Shown here: positions 20,190 to 29,006 of the stretch, one piece after another
Layout: each line of letters begins with the position of its first letter
Numbering within the stretch: position 1 is the first letter of the stretch
Source of the DNA: Citrobacter koseri ATCC BAA-895
GTDB taxonomy: Bacteria; Pseudomonadota; Gammaproteobacteria; Enterobacterales; Enterobacteriaceae
Assembly (NCBI RefSeq): GCF_000018045.1
Contig: NC_009792.1
Coordinates: 186,001 to 250,000, forward strand
Direction of reading: 5' to 3'
DNA: 64,000 bases
Notes under the pieces: generated by a model
What the model was told of the DNA's origin: nothing
The model's input: the letters and a program-made list of their open reading frames with translations, nothing else
Databases searched by the model: none
Position numbers and translations under genes: made by a program

Positions 20190-21989
20190 ATGAAGAACAT
20201 ACGTAACTTTTCGATCATTGCTCATATCGACCACGGTAAATCGACGCTGTCTGACCGCATTATCCAGATCTGCGGTGGCCTGTCTGACCGTGAAATGGAA
20301 GCGCAGGTTCTCGACTCAATGGATCTTGAGCGTGAGCGCGGTATTACTATCAAAGCGCAAAGCGTGACGCTGGATTACAAAGCGGCTGATGGTGAAACCT
20401 ATCACCTGAACTTTATCGACACCCCAGGCCACGTTGACTTCTCATATGAAGTTTCCCGCTCACTGGCGGCGTGTGAAGGCGCACTGCTGGTGGTTGACGC
20501 CGGGCAGGGCGTCGAAGCGCAAACGCTGGCGAACTGCTATACCGCGATGGAAATGGATCTCGAAGTGGTGCCGGTTCTGAACAAGATTGACCTGCCAGCC
20601 GCCGATCCTGAGCGTGTGGCTGAAGAGATCGAAGACATTGTTGGCATTGATGCGACCGATGCCGTTCGCTGCTCGGCAAAAACCGGCGTAGGCGTACAGG
20701 ATGTGCTGGAACGCCTGGTGCGCGATATCCCGCCGCCGGAAGGCGATCCAGAAGGCCCGCTGCAAGCGCTGATTATCGACTCCTGGTTCGATAACTACCT
20801 CGGCGTAGTGTCGCTGGTGCGTATTAAAAACGGCACCATGCGTAAAGGCGACAAAGTCAAAGTGATGAGCACCGGGCAGGTTTATAACGCTGACCGTCTG
20901 GGGATCTTCACGCCAAAGCAGATTGACCGTACCAAACTGAAGTGCGGCGAGGTAGGCTGGCTGGTTTGCGCAATTAAAGACATTCATGGCGCCCCGGTTG
21001 GCGATACATTAACGCTGGCGCGTAATCCGGCAGAGAAAGCGCTGCCGGGCTTCAAAAAAGTGAAGCCGCAGGTATACGCCGGTCTGTTCCCGGTGAGTTC
21101 TGATGACTATGAGAACTTCAGGGATGCGCTCGGCAAGCTGAGCCTGAACGATGCCTCTCTGTTCTACGAGCCGGAAAGTTCAACCGCGCTGGGCTTCGGC
21201 TTCCGCTGTGGCTTCCTGGGTCTGCTGCACATGGAGATCATTCAGGAGCGTCTGGAACGTGAATACGATCTGGATCTGATCACCACCGCGCCGACCGTTG
21301 TGTACGAAGTGGAAACTACGGCGAAAGAGATTATCTATGTCGATAGCCCGTCCAAGCTGCCGCCGCTGAATAACATCTATGAACTGCGCGAGCCGATTGC
21401 CGAGTGTCACATGCTGCTGCCTCAGGCATACCTGGGCAACGTCATTACGCTGTGTGTCGAGAAGCGCGGCGTCCAGACCAACATGGTGTACCACGGTAAC
21501 CAGGTGGCGCTGACTTATGAAATCCCGATGGCGGAAGTGGTGCTCGATTTCTTCGACCGCCTGAAATCAACGTCTCGTGGTTATGCGTCGCTGGATTATA
21601 ACTTCAAGCGCTTCCAGGCGTCCGACATGGTGCGCGTCGACGTGCTGATCAACAACGAACGTGTCGATGCGCTGGCGCTGATCACTCACCGTGGTAATTC
21701 GCAGAGCCGTGGTCGTGAGCTGGTGGAGAAGATGAAAGAGCTGATCCCTCGTCAGCAGTTCGACATTGCGATTCAGGCAGCGATTGGCACGCATATTATT
21801 GCGCGTTCTACCGTGAAGCAGTTGCGTAAAAACGTTCTGGCCAAGTGTTACGGCGGTGATATCAGCCGTAAGAAAAAGCTGCTACAGAAACAGAAAGAAG
21901 GTAAGAAGCGAATGAAGCAGATCGGTAACGTCGAACTGCCTCAGGAAGCGTTCCTCGCCATTCTGCATGTCGGTAAAGACAGCAAATAA
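20190..21989 (+). CDS. lepA: Elongation factor 4 (translational GTPase LepA)
   Basis: A 599-residue ribosome-dependent GTPase acting in translation initiation or back-translocation. It contains G1 AHIDHGKST (residues 11-19), the switch segment RERGITIK, G3 DTPGHVDF, G4 NKIDLPAADP and G5 CSAKTGVGV. Domains follow the EF-G order I, II, III and V, ending in the LepA-specific C-terminal domain with KKKLLQKQKEGKKRMK. Sequence is almost the same as E. coli. It is the first gene of a co-directional run to acpS; lepB starts 15 nt after its stop. Confidence 0.97.
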   Translation: MKNIRNFSIIAHIDHGKSTLSDRIIQICGGLSDREMEAQVLDSMDLERERGITIKAQSVTLDYKAADGETYHLNFIDTPGHVDFSYEVSRSLAACEGALLVVDAGQGVEAQTLANCYTAMEMDLEVVPVLNKIDLPAADPERVAEEIEDIVGIDATDAVRCSAKTGVGVQDVLERLVRDIPPPEGDPEGPLQALIIDSWFDNYLGVVSLVRIKNGTMRKGDKVKVMSTGQVYNADRLGIFTPKQIDRTKLKCGEVGWLVCAIKDIHGAPVGDTLTLARNPAEKALPGFKKVKPQVYAGLFPVSSDDYENFRDALGKLSLNDASLFYEPESSTALGFGFRCGFLGLLHMEIIQERLEREYDLDLITTAPTVVYEVETTAKEIIYVDSPSKLPPLNNIYELREPIAECHMLLPQAYLGNVITLCVEKRGVQTNMVYHGNQVALTYEIPMAEVVLDFFDRLKSTSRGYASLDYNFKRFQASDMVRVDVLINNERVDALALITHRGNSQSRGRELVEKMKELIPRQQFDIAIQAAIGTHIIARSTVKQLRKNVLAKCYGGDISRKKKLLQKQKEGKKRMKQIGNVELPQEAFLAILHVGKDSK

Positions 21990-22004
21990 TCCTAAGGAGT
22001 TGGC

Positions 22005-22979
22005 ATGGCGAATATGTTTGCCCTGATTCTGGTGATTGCCACACTGGTGACGGGCATTTTATGGTGCGTTGATAAATTTATCTTCGCGCCAAAACGTCGG
22101 GAACGTCAGGCAGCGGCACAGGCCGCTGCGGGTGATTCACTGGATAAAGCCACGTTGAAAAAAGTGGCGCCTAAGCCGGGCTGGCTGGAAACAGGGGCTT
22201 CGGTTTTTCCGGTACTGGCGATTGTGCTGGTGGTGCGCTCATTTATCTATGAACCTTTCCAGATCCCGTCGGGTTCGATGATGCCGACGCTGTTAATCGG
22301 TGACTTTATTCTGGTGGAGAAATTCGCCTATGGAATTAAAGATCCGATTTACCAGAAAACGTTGATTGAAACGGGTCATCCGAAACGCGGTGATATCGTG
22401 GTCTTTAAATACCCGGAAGATCCGCGCCTGGACTACATTAAACGCGCTGTCGGCCTGCCGGGTGACAAAGTGACGTACGATCCGGTAGCCAAAGAGGTTA
22501 CTGTACAGCCAGGATGCCGTTCCGGTCAGGCGTGTGAAAACGCGCTGCCGGTGACTTACTCTGACGTTCAGCCCAGCGATTTCGTGCAGACCTTTGCCCG
22601 CCGTAATGGGGGAGAAGCCAGCAGTGGGTTCTTCGAAGTGCCGTTAAACGAAACGAAAGATAACGGCATTCGTCTGGCGGAGCGTAAAGAGACGCTGGGA
22701 GACGTAACCCACCGTATTCTGACCGTACCGATCGCGCAGGATCAGGCGGGGATGTATTACCGTCAGCCGGGGCAGCAACTGGCGACCTGGATCGTACCGC
22801 CAGGACAATACTTCATGATGGGTGATAACCGCGATAACAGCGCGGACAGCCGTTACTGGGGATTTGTACCGGAAGCGAATCTGGTTGGTAAAGCGACCGC
22901 GATCTGGATGAGTTTCGACAAACAGGAAGGTGAATGGCCGACCGGCGTACGCTTAAGCCGTATTGGTGGGATCCATTAA
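22005..22979 (+). CDS. lepB: Signal peptidase I
   Basis: A 324-residue membrane protease that removes signal peptides from exported proteins at the periplasmic face. Two N-terminal membrane spans (about 4-22 and 62-78) flank a basic cytoplasmic loop. The catalytic Ser91 is in IPSGSMMPT and the general-base Lys146 in YIKRAVG; the MGDNRDNSADSRYWG box follows near 272. Length is identical to E. coli. It lies 15 nt downstream of lepA. Confidence 0.97.
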   Translation: MANMFALILVIATLVTGILWCVDKFIFAPKRRERQAAAQAAAGDSLDKATLKKVAPKPGWLETGASVFPVLAIVLVVRSFIYEPFQIPSGSMMPTLLIGDFILVEKFAYGIKDPIYQKTLIETGHPKRGDIVVFKYPEDPRLDYIKRAVGLPGDKVTYDPVAKEVTVQPGCRSGQACENALPVTYSDVQPSDFVQTFARRNGGEASSGFFEVPLNETKDNGIRLAERKETLGDVTHRILTVPIAQDQAGMYYRQPGQQLATWIVPPGQYFMMGDNRDNSADSRYWGFVPEANLVGKATAIWMSFDKQEGEWPTGVRLSRIGGIH

Positions 22980-22992
22980 TTTCTGATAATCG

Positions 22993-23025
22993 TTCATGTT
23001 GTCGTCATTGCGGCGACAACATGAA
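22993..23025. repeat. 12-bp perfect inverted repeat after lepB
   Basis: TTCATGTTGTCG and CGACAACATGAA pair perfectly around a 9-nt loop, 14 nt after the lepB stop. The 3' flank is TTATTTATT rather than a T run, so it may be a weak terminator or an RNA-processing hairpin. Confidence 0.75.
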
Positions 23026-23122
23026 TTATTTATTGGATAAATCTCCGCAGACTAACGACATCCCCTGTCGTTGTGTATAGAATATTCCCCCGAAGTTTTA
23101 GGTTGGCGCCGTCAGGTTGCCA

Positions 23123-23169
23123 CGGCACACTAAACAGCGTTGGTTTCCTCAGGTCTGTTTCGTGTGCTG
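23123..23169 (+). promoter_or_regulatory. rnc leader stem-loop, likely RNase III autoregulatory site
   Basis: Arms CGGCACACTAAACAG and CTGTTTCGTGTGCTG pair over 15 positions with one G-U and one mismatch around a 17-nt loop, 32 nt before the rnc start. RNase III is known to cut a leader stem in its own message in E. coli; position and shape fit. The exact cut points cannot be told from sequence. Confidence 0.65.
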
Positions 23170-23200
23170 AATTGTTGACGCATTCATTTATTGGTATCGC

Positions 23201-23881
23201 ATGAACCCCATCGTAATTAATCGGCTTCAACGGAAGCTGGGCTACACTTTTACTCATCAGGAGCTGTTGCAGCAGGCATTAACCCACCGCAGCGCCAGCA
23301 GTAAACACAATGAGCGTTTAGAATTTTTAGGCGACTCGATTTTGAGCTTTGTTATCGCCAACGCGCTTTATCACCGCTTCCCGCGTGTGGACGAAGGTGA
23401 TATGAGCCGTATGCGCGCCACGCTGGTGCGCGGCAATACGCTGGCGGAATTGGCCCGTGAATTTGATCTGGGTGAATGCTTACGTTTAGGGCCAGGTGAA
23501 CTGAAAAGCGGCGGCTACCGTCGTGAATCTATTCTGGCGGATACCGTAGAAGCGTTAATCGGCGGCGTTTTTCTCGACAGCGATATCCAAACCGTCGAGA
23601 AGTTGATCCTTAACTGGTATCAAACGCGCCTGAATGAAATCAGCCCGGGCGATAAACAAAAAGATCCGAAAACGCGTTTGCAGGAATATTTGCAGGGTCG
23701 TCATCTCCCGCTGCCGTCTTATCTGGTGGTGCAGGTGCGCGGCGAAGCACACGATCAGGAATTTACTATCCACTGCCAGGTCAGCGGCCTGAGTGAACCG
23801 GTGGTTGGCACGGGTTCGAGCCGTCGTAAGGCGGAGCAGGCTGCCGCCGAACAGGCACTGAAAAAACTGGAGCTGGAATGA
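23201..23881 (+). CDS. rnc: Ribonuclease III
   Basis: A 226-residue double-strand-specific endoribonuclease that processes rRNA precursors and many sRNA-mRNA duplexes, including its own leader. The RNase III signature [10 protein letters not shown] is at residues 37-46, with Asp45, and metal-binding Asp114 and Glu117 occur in [13 protein letters not shown] dsRNA-binding domain occupies about 155-225 and ends in the KKxxxxAAAxAL-like [18 protein letters not shown]. The stop overlaps the era start as ATGA. Confidence 0.97.
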
Positions 23882-24783
23882 GCGAAGATAAAAGCTATTG
23901 CGGATTTATTGCCATCGTCGGACGTCCGAACGTAGGCAAATCCACCCTGTTGAACAAGCTGCTCGGACAGAAGATCTCGATCACGTCCCGTAAAGCGCAG
24001 ACCACGCGTCACCGTATCGTTGGTATCCATACCGAAGGGGCGTACCAGGCTATCTATGTTGATACGCCGGGGCTGCATATGGAAGAAAAACGCGCCATCA
24101 ACCGCCTGATGAACAAGGCGGCAAGCAGCTCGATTGGCGACGTTGAGCTGGTCATTTTTGTCGTGGAAGGCACCCGCTGGACGCCGGACGACGAGATGGT
24201 GCTGAATAAACTGCGCGACGGTAAAGCGCCGGTCATTCTGGCCGTTAACAAAGTGGATAACGTACAGGAAAAGGCCGATCTGCTGCCGCACCTGCAATTC
24301 CTGGCAAGCCAGATGAACTTCCTCGATATCGTGCCTGTTTCTGCGGAAACTGGCATGAACGTGGATACCATCGCTGGTATCGTGCGTAAGCACCTGCCGG
24401 AAGCGACTCATCACTTCCCGGAAGATTACATCACCGATCGTTCACAGCGCTTTATGGCGTCTGAAATCATCCGTGAAAAACTGATGCGTTTCCTCGGTGC
24501 CGAACTGCCGTATTCCGTAACCGTTGAGATTGAACGTTTCGTTTCTAACGAACGCGGCGGTTACGATATTAACGGCCTGATCCTCGTTGAGCGCGAAGGG
24601 CAGAAGAAGATGGTCATTGGCAACAAAGGGGCCAAAATCAAGACCATCGGTATCGAAGCGCGAAAAGACATGCAGGAAATGTTCGAAGCGCCGGTACACC
24701 TGGAACTGTGGGTGAAAGTGAAATCCGGCTGGGCCGATGACGAGCGTGCGCTGCGCAGTCTCGGTTATGTAGACGACCTCTGA
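23878..24783 (+). CDS. era: GTPase Era
   Basis: A 301-residue essential GTPase that binds the 3' end of 16S rRNA and aids 30S maturation. G1 GRPNVGKS lies at 15-22; switch [10 protein letters not shown]3 DTPG and G4 NKVD follow. The C-terminal KH domain carries the segment [14 protein letters not shown] (about 242-255). It overlaps rnc by four bases, so rnc translation and mRNA cutting affect both. Confidence 0.97.
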
Positions 24784-24794
24784 GTTAGCACTAC

Positions 24795-25532
24795 GTGGAA
24801 GGCTGGCAGAGAGCTTTCGTCCTGCATAGTCGCCCCTGGAGCGAAACCAGCCTGATGCTGGACGTCTTCACGGAAGAGTCGGGACGCGTGCGTCTGGTTG
24901 CCAAAGGCGCACGCTCTAAACGTTCCAGTCTGAAAGGCGCATTACAACCTTTTACGCCACTGTTGCTCCGCTTTGGCGGGCGCGGCGAGGTGAAAACCTT
25001 ACGCAGCGCTGAAGCGGTCTCTCTGGCGCTCCCCTTAAGCGGTATCACGCTTTATAGCGGTTTGTACATCAACGAACTGCTTTCCCGCGTTCTGGAATAC
25101 GAAACGCGCTTCTCTGAACTCTTTTTTGATTACCTGAACTGTATTCAGTCGCTGGCTGGCGCGACCGGTTCGCCCGAACCTGCGCTTCGCCGTTTCGAAC
25201 TCGCCCTGCTGGGGCATCTGGGCTACGGCGTGGATTTTCTGCATTGCGCAGGGAGCGGCGAGACGGTCGATGACACCATGACCTACCGCTATCGCGAAGA
25301 GAAGGGATTCATGGCCAGCGTGGTCATTGATAACAGCACCTTTACCGGGCGGCATCTGAAAGCGCTGGATGCACGAGAATTTCCTGATGTTGATACGTTG
25401 CGCGCGGCGAAACGCTTTACCCGCATGGCGCTAAAGCCGTATCTTGGTGGTAAGCCGTTAAAAAGCCGGGAACTGTTTCGACAGTTTATGCCGAAACGGC
25501 CAGGGCGGGCAGAAAATACGAATAATGATTAA
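24795..25532 (+). CDS. recO: DNA repair protein RecO
   Basis: A 245-residue recombination mediator that, with RecR, loads RecA on SSB-coated single-stranded DNA and anneals strands. An N-terminal OB-fold (about 1-80, starting MEGWQRAFVLHSRPWSETS) precedes a helical domain. Translation starts at GTG 24795, eleven bases after the era stop; no good ATG is available. It is three residues longer than the E. coli protein because of a different C-terminus (RPGRAENTNND). Confidence 0.94.
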   Translation: MEGWQRAFVLHSRPWSETSLMLDVFTEESGRVRLVAKGARSKRSSLKGALQPFTPLLLRFGGRGEVKTLRSAEAVSLALPLSGITLYSGLYINELLSRVLEYETRFSELFFDYLNCIQSLAGATGSPEPALRRFELALLGHLGYGVDFLHCAGSGETVDDTMTYRYREEKGFMASVVIDNSTFTGRHLKALDAREFPDVDTLRAAKRFTRMALKPYLGGKPLKSRELFRQFMPKRPGRAENTNND

Positions 25533-25543
25533 CGAGGATTGTC

Positions 25544-26275
25544 ATGGCTGAATTACTGTTAGGCGTCAACATTGACCATATTGCCACTTTACGTAATGCG
25601 CGTGGTACTGCTTACCCGGACCCGGTACAGGCGGCGTTTATCGCCGAGCAGGCGGGGGCGGATGGTATAACCGTACACCTGCGCGAGGATCGTCGCCATA
25701 TTACCGACCGTGATGTACGCATTTTGCGCCAGACGCTGGATACGCGTATGAATCTGGAAATGGCGGTGACTGAAGAGATGCTGGCGATTGCCGTTGAGAC
25801 GAAGCCGCATTTTTGCTGCCTGGTGCCGGAAAAACGTCAGGAAGTGACCACCGAAGGCGGGCTGGACGTCGCGGGTCAGCGTGACAAAATGCGTGATGCC
25901 TGCAAACGGCTGGCAGATGCAGGCATTCTGGTATCGCTGTTCATTGATGCCGATGAAGAACAGATTAAAGCCGCTGCGGACGTTGGCGCACCGTACATTG
26001 AAATCCATACTGGCTGTTATGCGGATGCCAAAACGGATGCTGAGCAAGCGCAGGAACTGGCGCGTATCGCCAAAGCGGCGACGTTTGCGGCAAGCCTGGG
26101 GCTGAAAGTGAACGCCGGTCATGGCCTGACCTATCACAATGTGCAGGCCATTGCCGCACTGCCGGAAATGCATGAACTGAACATCGGTCATGCCATTATT
26201 GGGCGGGCGGTCATGAGCGGCCTGAAAGAGGCGGTCGCCGAGATGAAACGCCTGATGCTGGAAGCGCGCGGCTAA
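25544..26275 (+). CDS. pdxJ: Pyridoxine 5'-phosphate synthase
   Basis: A 243-residue TIM-barrel enzyme that condenses 1-deoxyxylulose 5-phosphate with 3-amino-2-oxopropyl phosphate to pyridoxine 5'-phosphate. The N-terminus LLGVNIDHIATLRNARG and the barrel segments GADGITVHLREDRRHI, EIHTGCYADA and VNAGHGLTYHN, with NIGHAIIGRAV near the end, are the family hallmarks. The stop shares a base with the acpS start (TAATG), as in other enterics. Confidence 0.97.
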   Translation: MAELLLGVNIDHIATLRNARGTAYPDPVQAAFIAEQAGADGITVHLREDRRHITDRDVRILRQTLDTRMNLEMAVTEEMLAIAVETKPHFCCLVPEKRQEVTTEGGLDVAGQRDKMRDACKRLADAGILVSLFIDADEEQIKAAADVGAPYIEIHTGCYADAKTDAEQAQELARIAKAATFAASLGLKVNAGHGLTYHNVQAIAALPEMHELNIGHAIIGRAVMSGLKEAVAEMKRLMLEARG

Positions 26276-26655
26276 TGGCGATTCTGGGGTTAGGCACGGA
26301 TATTGTGGAGATCGCCCGCATTGAGGCGGTGATCTCCCGTTCTGGAGAGCGCCTGGCAAGACGCGTGCTTAGCGACAACGAATGGGCTATCTGGGAGACG
26401 CATCAGCAACCGGTGCGTTTTCTCGCCAAGCGTTTTGCGGTAAAAGAGGCGGCGGCAAAAGCGTTCGGCACCGGCATTCGCAACGGGCTGGCGTTCAATC
26501 AGTTTGAAGTGTTTAACGATGAGCTGGGTAAACCGCGTTTGCGTTTGTGGGGCGAGGCGTTGAAACTGGCGGAGAGGCTGGGCGTGGCGCATATGCATGT
26601 GACATTAGCGGATGAACGTCATTACGCCTGTGCGACGGTGATCATCGAAAGCTAG
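26275..26655 (+). CDS. acpS: Holo-[acyl-carrier-protein] synthase
   Basis: A 126-residue phosphopantetheinyl transferase that loads coenzyme A's 4'-phosphopantetheine on acyl carrier protein. The metal-binding Asp9 lies in GLGTDIVEI, and KRFAVKEAAAKAFGTG (about 55-70) holds the second metal ligand Glu. It ends the lepA...acpS run; a REP follows. Confidence 0.96.
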   Translation: MAILGLGTDIVEIARIEAVISRSGERLARRVLSDNEWAIWETHQQPVRFLAKRFAVKEAAAKAFGTGIRNGLAFNQFEVFNDELGKPRLRLWGEALKLAERLGVAHMHVTLADERHYACATVIIES

Positions 26656-26666
26656 ATTCGGGTCTT

Positions 26667-26706
26667 TGTAGGCCGGATAAGGCGTTTACGCCGCCATCCG
26701 GCCTGG
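26667..26706. repeat. REP element between acpS and yfhL
   Basis: A typical REP hairpin, tgtaggccggataaggcg...gccatccggcct, lies between two convergent genes. Confidence 0.88.
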
Positions 26707-26726
26707 CGTCATTCCATCAGGGAGAA

Positions 26727-26987
26727 TTACAGCTTATCCGCGTGATGCATCAGAACAAACTTATCCCACAGCTGTTCTTCCGTTTCGACATGCGCCGGGT
26801 CTTTGAGAATGGTATTGGGGATCGGGCACACCTTCTGGCAGGTCGGCGTTTCGTAATGGCCCACGCATTCGGTGCACTTGTCGCTGTTAATCTCGTAAAT
26901 GCTGTCGCCCATTGAAATCGCCTCATTCGGGCATTCAGGCTCGCACATATCGCAATTGATACACTTTTTAGTGATTAACAGGGCCAT
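26727..26987 (-). CDS. yfhL: YfhL family 4Fe-4S dicluster ferredoxin
   Basis: An 86-residue small electron carrier with two 4Fe-4S clusters of the Allochromatium type. The first cluster motif is CINCDMCEPECPNEA (Cys9, 12, 15, 19); the second, CTECVGHYETPTCQKVCP, has the eight-residue insertion typical of this subfamily. The C-terminal helix EEQLWDKFVLMHH is conserved. The physiological partner is unknown. It lies 55 nt downstream of yfhH on the same strand. Confidence 0.93.
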   Translation of the reverse strand: MALLITKKCINCDMCEPECPNEAISMGDSIYEINSDKCTECVGHYETPTCQKVCPIPNTILKDPAHVETEEQLWDKFVLMHHADKL

Positions 26988-27042
26988 CAGGAAACTCTCA
27001 AAACATCACAAACCGGGCGGGCATTATACGCGCATTCTTTGC

Positions 27043-27891
27043 TCAGACCAGTTTTTTTACCAGGGCCTCACTGTGGCGAATACGCTCCGGCGCGCGCCCC
27101 AAATCCTGCTGTACCAGCGCCATAAAGAGCAAATCCGTCAACATCGTCTGCGCATGCGTAGAGGAGATTGCGGCGCTGCGCGTGGCCTGCTCTTCGGCGA
27201 TCGTATACAGGCAACGAGTGGCGCGTTGTTGCAGGGCATTCGGTGTAAAGCCGGTGATCGCCAGAACCTTTCCTCCCACCCGCAACGTTTCATCCGCCGC
27301 CATATTCAACTCTCTGCGCTCGCCGCTATAGGAGATAGCCAGCAGGAGATCGTCCGGCGCCAGCGCCTGCACGGTGGCTAACAGCGCATGCATATCGTGT
27401 TCGGCGACGACATTGAATCCTATCTTCATCAGCTTCCAGGCGAAGTTCTGCGCCACCAGGCCCGATGTGCCAATACCGGTTATGACAACACGCCGGGCAT
27501 TGCGCAGCATCATGACGCTTTCGAACAATTTCTCTTCGCTGTTAACATCGAGCGTTGCGTGCATTGCGGCGACATTTTCCTCGATCAATTTTTCGCCGAC
27601 AAGCCGCATCGGATCGTCGCCCCGGATCTGATTATGTACCGGAATAGAGTGAGGATTTGGATTGCTGGCCAGCGCTTCGCTGATCGCCAGCTTCAGTGCC
27701 GGAAAGCCTTTAAAGCCCAGTTTCTGCGCGAATTTCACCACGCTGGACTGACTGACGCCCGCCTCAACGGCAAGCTGTTGTGAGCTGAGATGCCGTGTAT
27801 CATCCGGCTGAGCAAGAATATAATCAGCAAGCTTTTTATCGCTTTGTGCGAGGTCCGGATAACGCTGACGTATACGAATCAAACAGTTCAT
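27043..27891 (-). CDS. yfhH: RpiR-family transcriptional regulator YfhH (MurR-like)
   Basis: A 282-residue regulator with an N-terminal RpiR helix-turn-helix (about 1-77, with LAVEAGVSQSSVVKFAQKLGFKGFPALKLAI) and a C-terminal SIS sugar-phosphate-binding domain (about 125-260, with VVITGIGTSGLVAQNFAWKL and LLLAISYSGERREL). It diverges from murQ across 115 nt that contain two similar inverted repeats, suggesting it senses MurNAc-6-phosphate and represses murQ as MurR does in E. coli. That role is inference from context. Confidence 0.88.
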   Translation of the reverse strand: MNCLIRIRQRYPDLAQSDKKLADYILAQPDDTRHLSSQQLAVEAGVSQSSVVKFAQKLGFKGFPALKLAISEALASNPNPHSIPVHNQIRGDDPMRLVGEKLIEENVAAMHATLDVNSEEKLFESVMMLRNARRVVITGIGTSGLVAQNFAWKLMKIGFNVVAEHDMHALLATVQALAPDDLLLAISYSGERRELNMAADETLRVGGKVLAITGFTPNALQQRATRCLYTIAEEQATRSAAISSTHAQTMLTDLLFMALVQQDLGRAPERIRHSEALVKKLV

Positions 27892-27949
27892 GAGGACTCC
27901 TGGCGAAAAACATGACGGGGATCATAAAAAGATTTTCCCTCGCCCGAAA

Positions 27950-28002
27950 GAATATAATATTCCATTATTATAGTTATTATGAATTAAAAATTCCTAAGGA
28001 AC
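27950..28002. promoter_or_regulatory. Inverted repeats in the yfhH-murQ divergent promoter
   Basis: Three dyads lie in the gap: GAATAT-A-ATATTC (27950-27962), GAATT-AAA-AATTC near 27981-27993, and TTCC-TAA-GGAA just after, which spans the murQ ribosome site. The first two share GAAT/ATTC ends and are spaced about 31 bp, three helical turns, a plausible paired operator for the RpiR regulator. Confidence 0.45.
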
Positions 28003-28006
28003 AAAA

Positions 28007-28900
28007 ATGAATCTCGGCTCGTTAGTTTCAGAAACCCGCAATCCACAGACTATGGATCTTGACGCACTCCCTACGCTTGAGCTGGTTCATCGTTTTAATC
28101 AACAGGATACGCTTGTAGCGCAAGCAGTAAAAGAGACGCTGCCAGACGTTGCCCGCGCGGTAGATGCCGCCGCCGACGCCTTAAAGGCGGGAGGGCGCAT
28201 TATTTATATGGGCGCAGGCACCAGCGGACGCCTTGGCGTTCTGGACGCCTCCGAATGCCCACCAACGTTTGGCGTACCGCACGGGCTGGTGATCGGGCTG
28301 ATTGCCGGCGGGCCCGGCGCGCTGCTGAAAGCGGTGGAAGGCGCGGAAGACAGTCAGCAGTTAGGGGAGGACGATCTCCTGGCGCTTAACGTGACCGCGC
28401 AGGATCTGGTTGTCGGGCTGGCGGCGTCCGGTCGTACGCCGTACGTCATTGGCGGGTTGAAATACGCACGTCAGGTGGGCTGCGTCACGGTGGCTATCTC
28501 CTGTAATCCCGATTCTCCCATCGCGCGTGAGGCTGACATCGCCATTTCGCCGGTCGTTGGGCCGGAGGCGCTAACCGGTTCGACGCGACTGAAATCCGGT
28601 ACTGCGCAAAAACTGGTGCTCAATATGATCTCCACCGGGGCGATGGTGAAGTTCGGCAAGGTGTACCAGAACCTGATGGTGGACATGAAAGCCACCAACG
28701 TTAAGCTCGTCGACAGAGCGTGCCGGATGGTGGTTGAGGCTACCGGGATTACGCGTGAAGAGGCCGAAGCGCTGCTTAAGCAGACAGATTTTGAGGTTAA
28801 ACCGGCCATTCTGATGGCGCTTACCGGGCTGAATGCCGAAGACGCAAGGGCGAAATTGTCCGCTCACCAGGGATTTCTACGGGCGGCGTTAGAACGCTAA
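28007..28900 (+). CDS. murQ: N-acetylmuramic acid 6-phosphate etherase
   Basis: A 297-residue SIS-domain enzyme that cleaves the lactyl ether of MurNAc-6-phosphate to give GlcNAc-6-phosphate and D-lactate in cell-wall recycling. The phosphosugar motif GRIIYMGAGTSGRLGVLDASECPPTFG contains catalytic Glu83, with Glu114 in AVEGAEDS. A UBA-like C-terminal helix bundle (GITREEAEALL) follows. In E. coli murQ sits with murR and the murP permease elsewhere; here only a MurR-like gene is adjacent and no murP is seen. Confidence 0.94.
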   Translation: MNLGSLVSETRNPQTMDLDALPTLELVHRFNQQDTLVAQAVKETLPDVARAVDAAADALKAGGRIIYMGAGTSGRLGVLDASECPPTFGVPHGLVIGLIAGGPGALLKAVEGAEDSQQLGEDDLLALNVTAQDLVVGLAASGRTPYVIGGLKYARQVGCVTVAISCNPDSPIAREADIAISPVVGPEALTGSTRLKSGTAQKLVLNMISTGAMVKFGKVYQNLMVDMKATNVKLVDRACRMVVEATGITREEAEALLKQTDFEVKPAILMALTGLNAEDARAKLSAHQGFLRAALER

Positions 28901-29006
28901 CGTTACCGGAAAATTGAGGTTCTATCTGTTAGTCTATCTGGTAACGATTATCGCCGGGTTTCGGTTGACCCGGCTATTGGGCTTCAACAATCCAGAGGAG
29001 TAGGGT

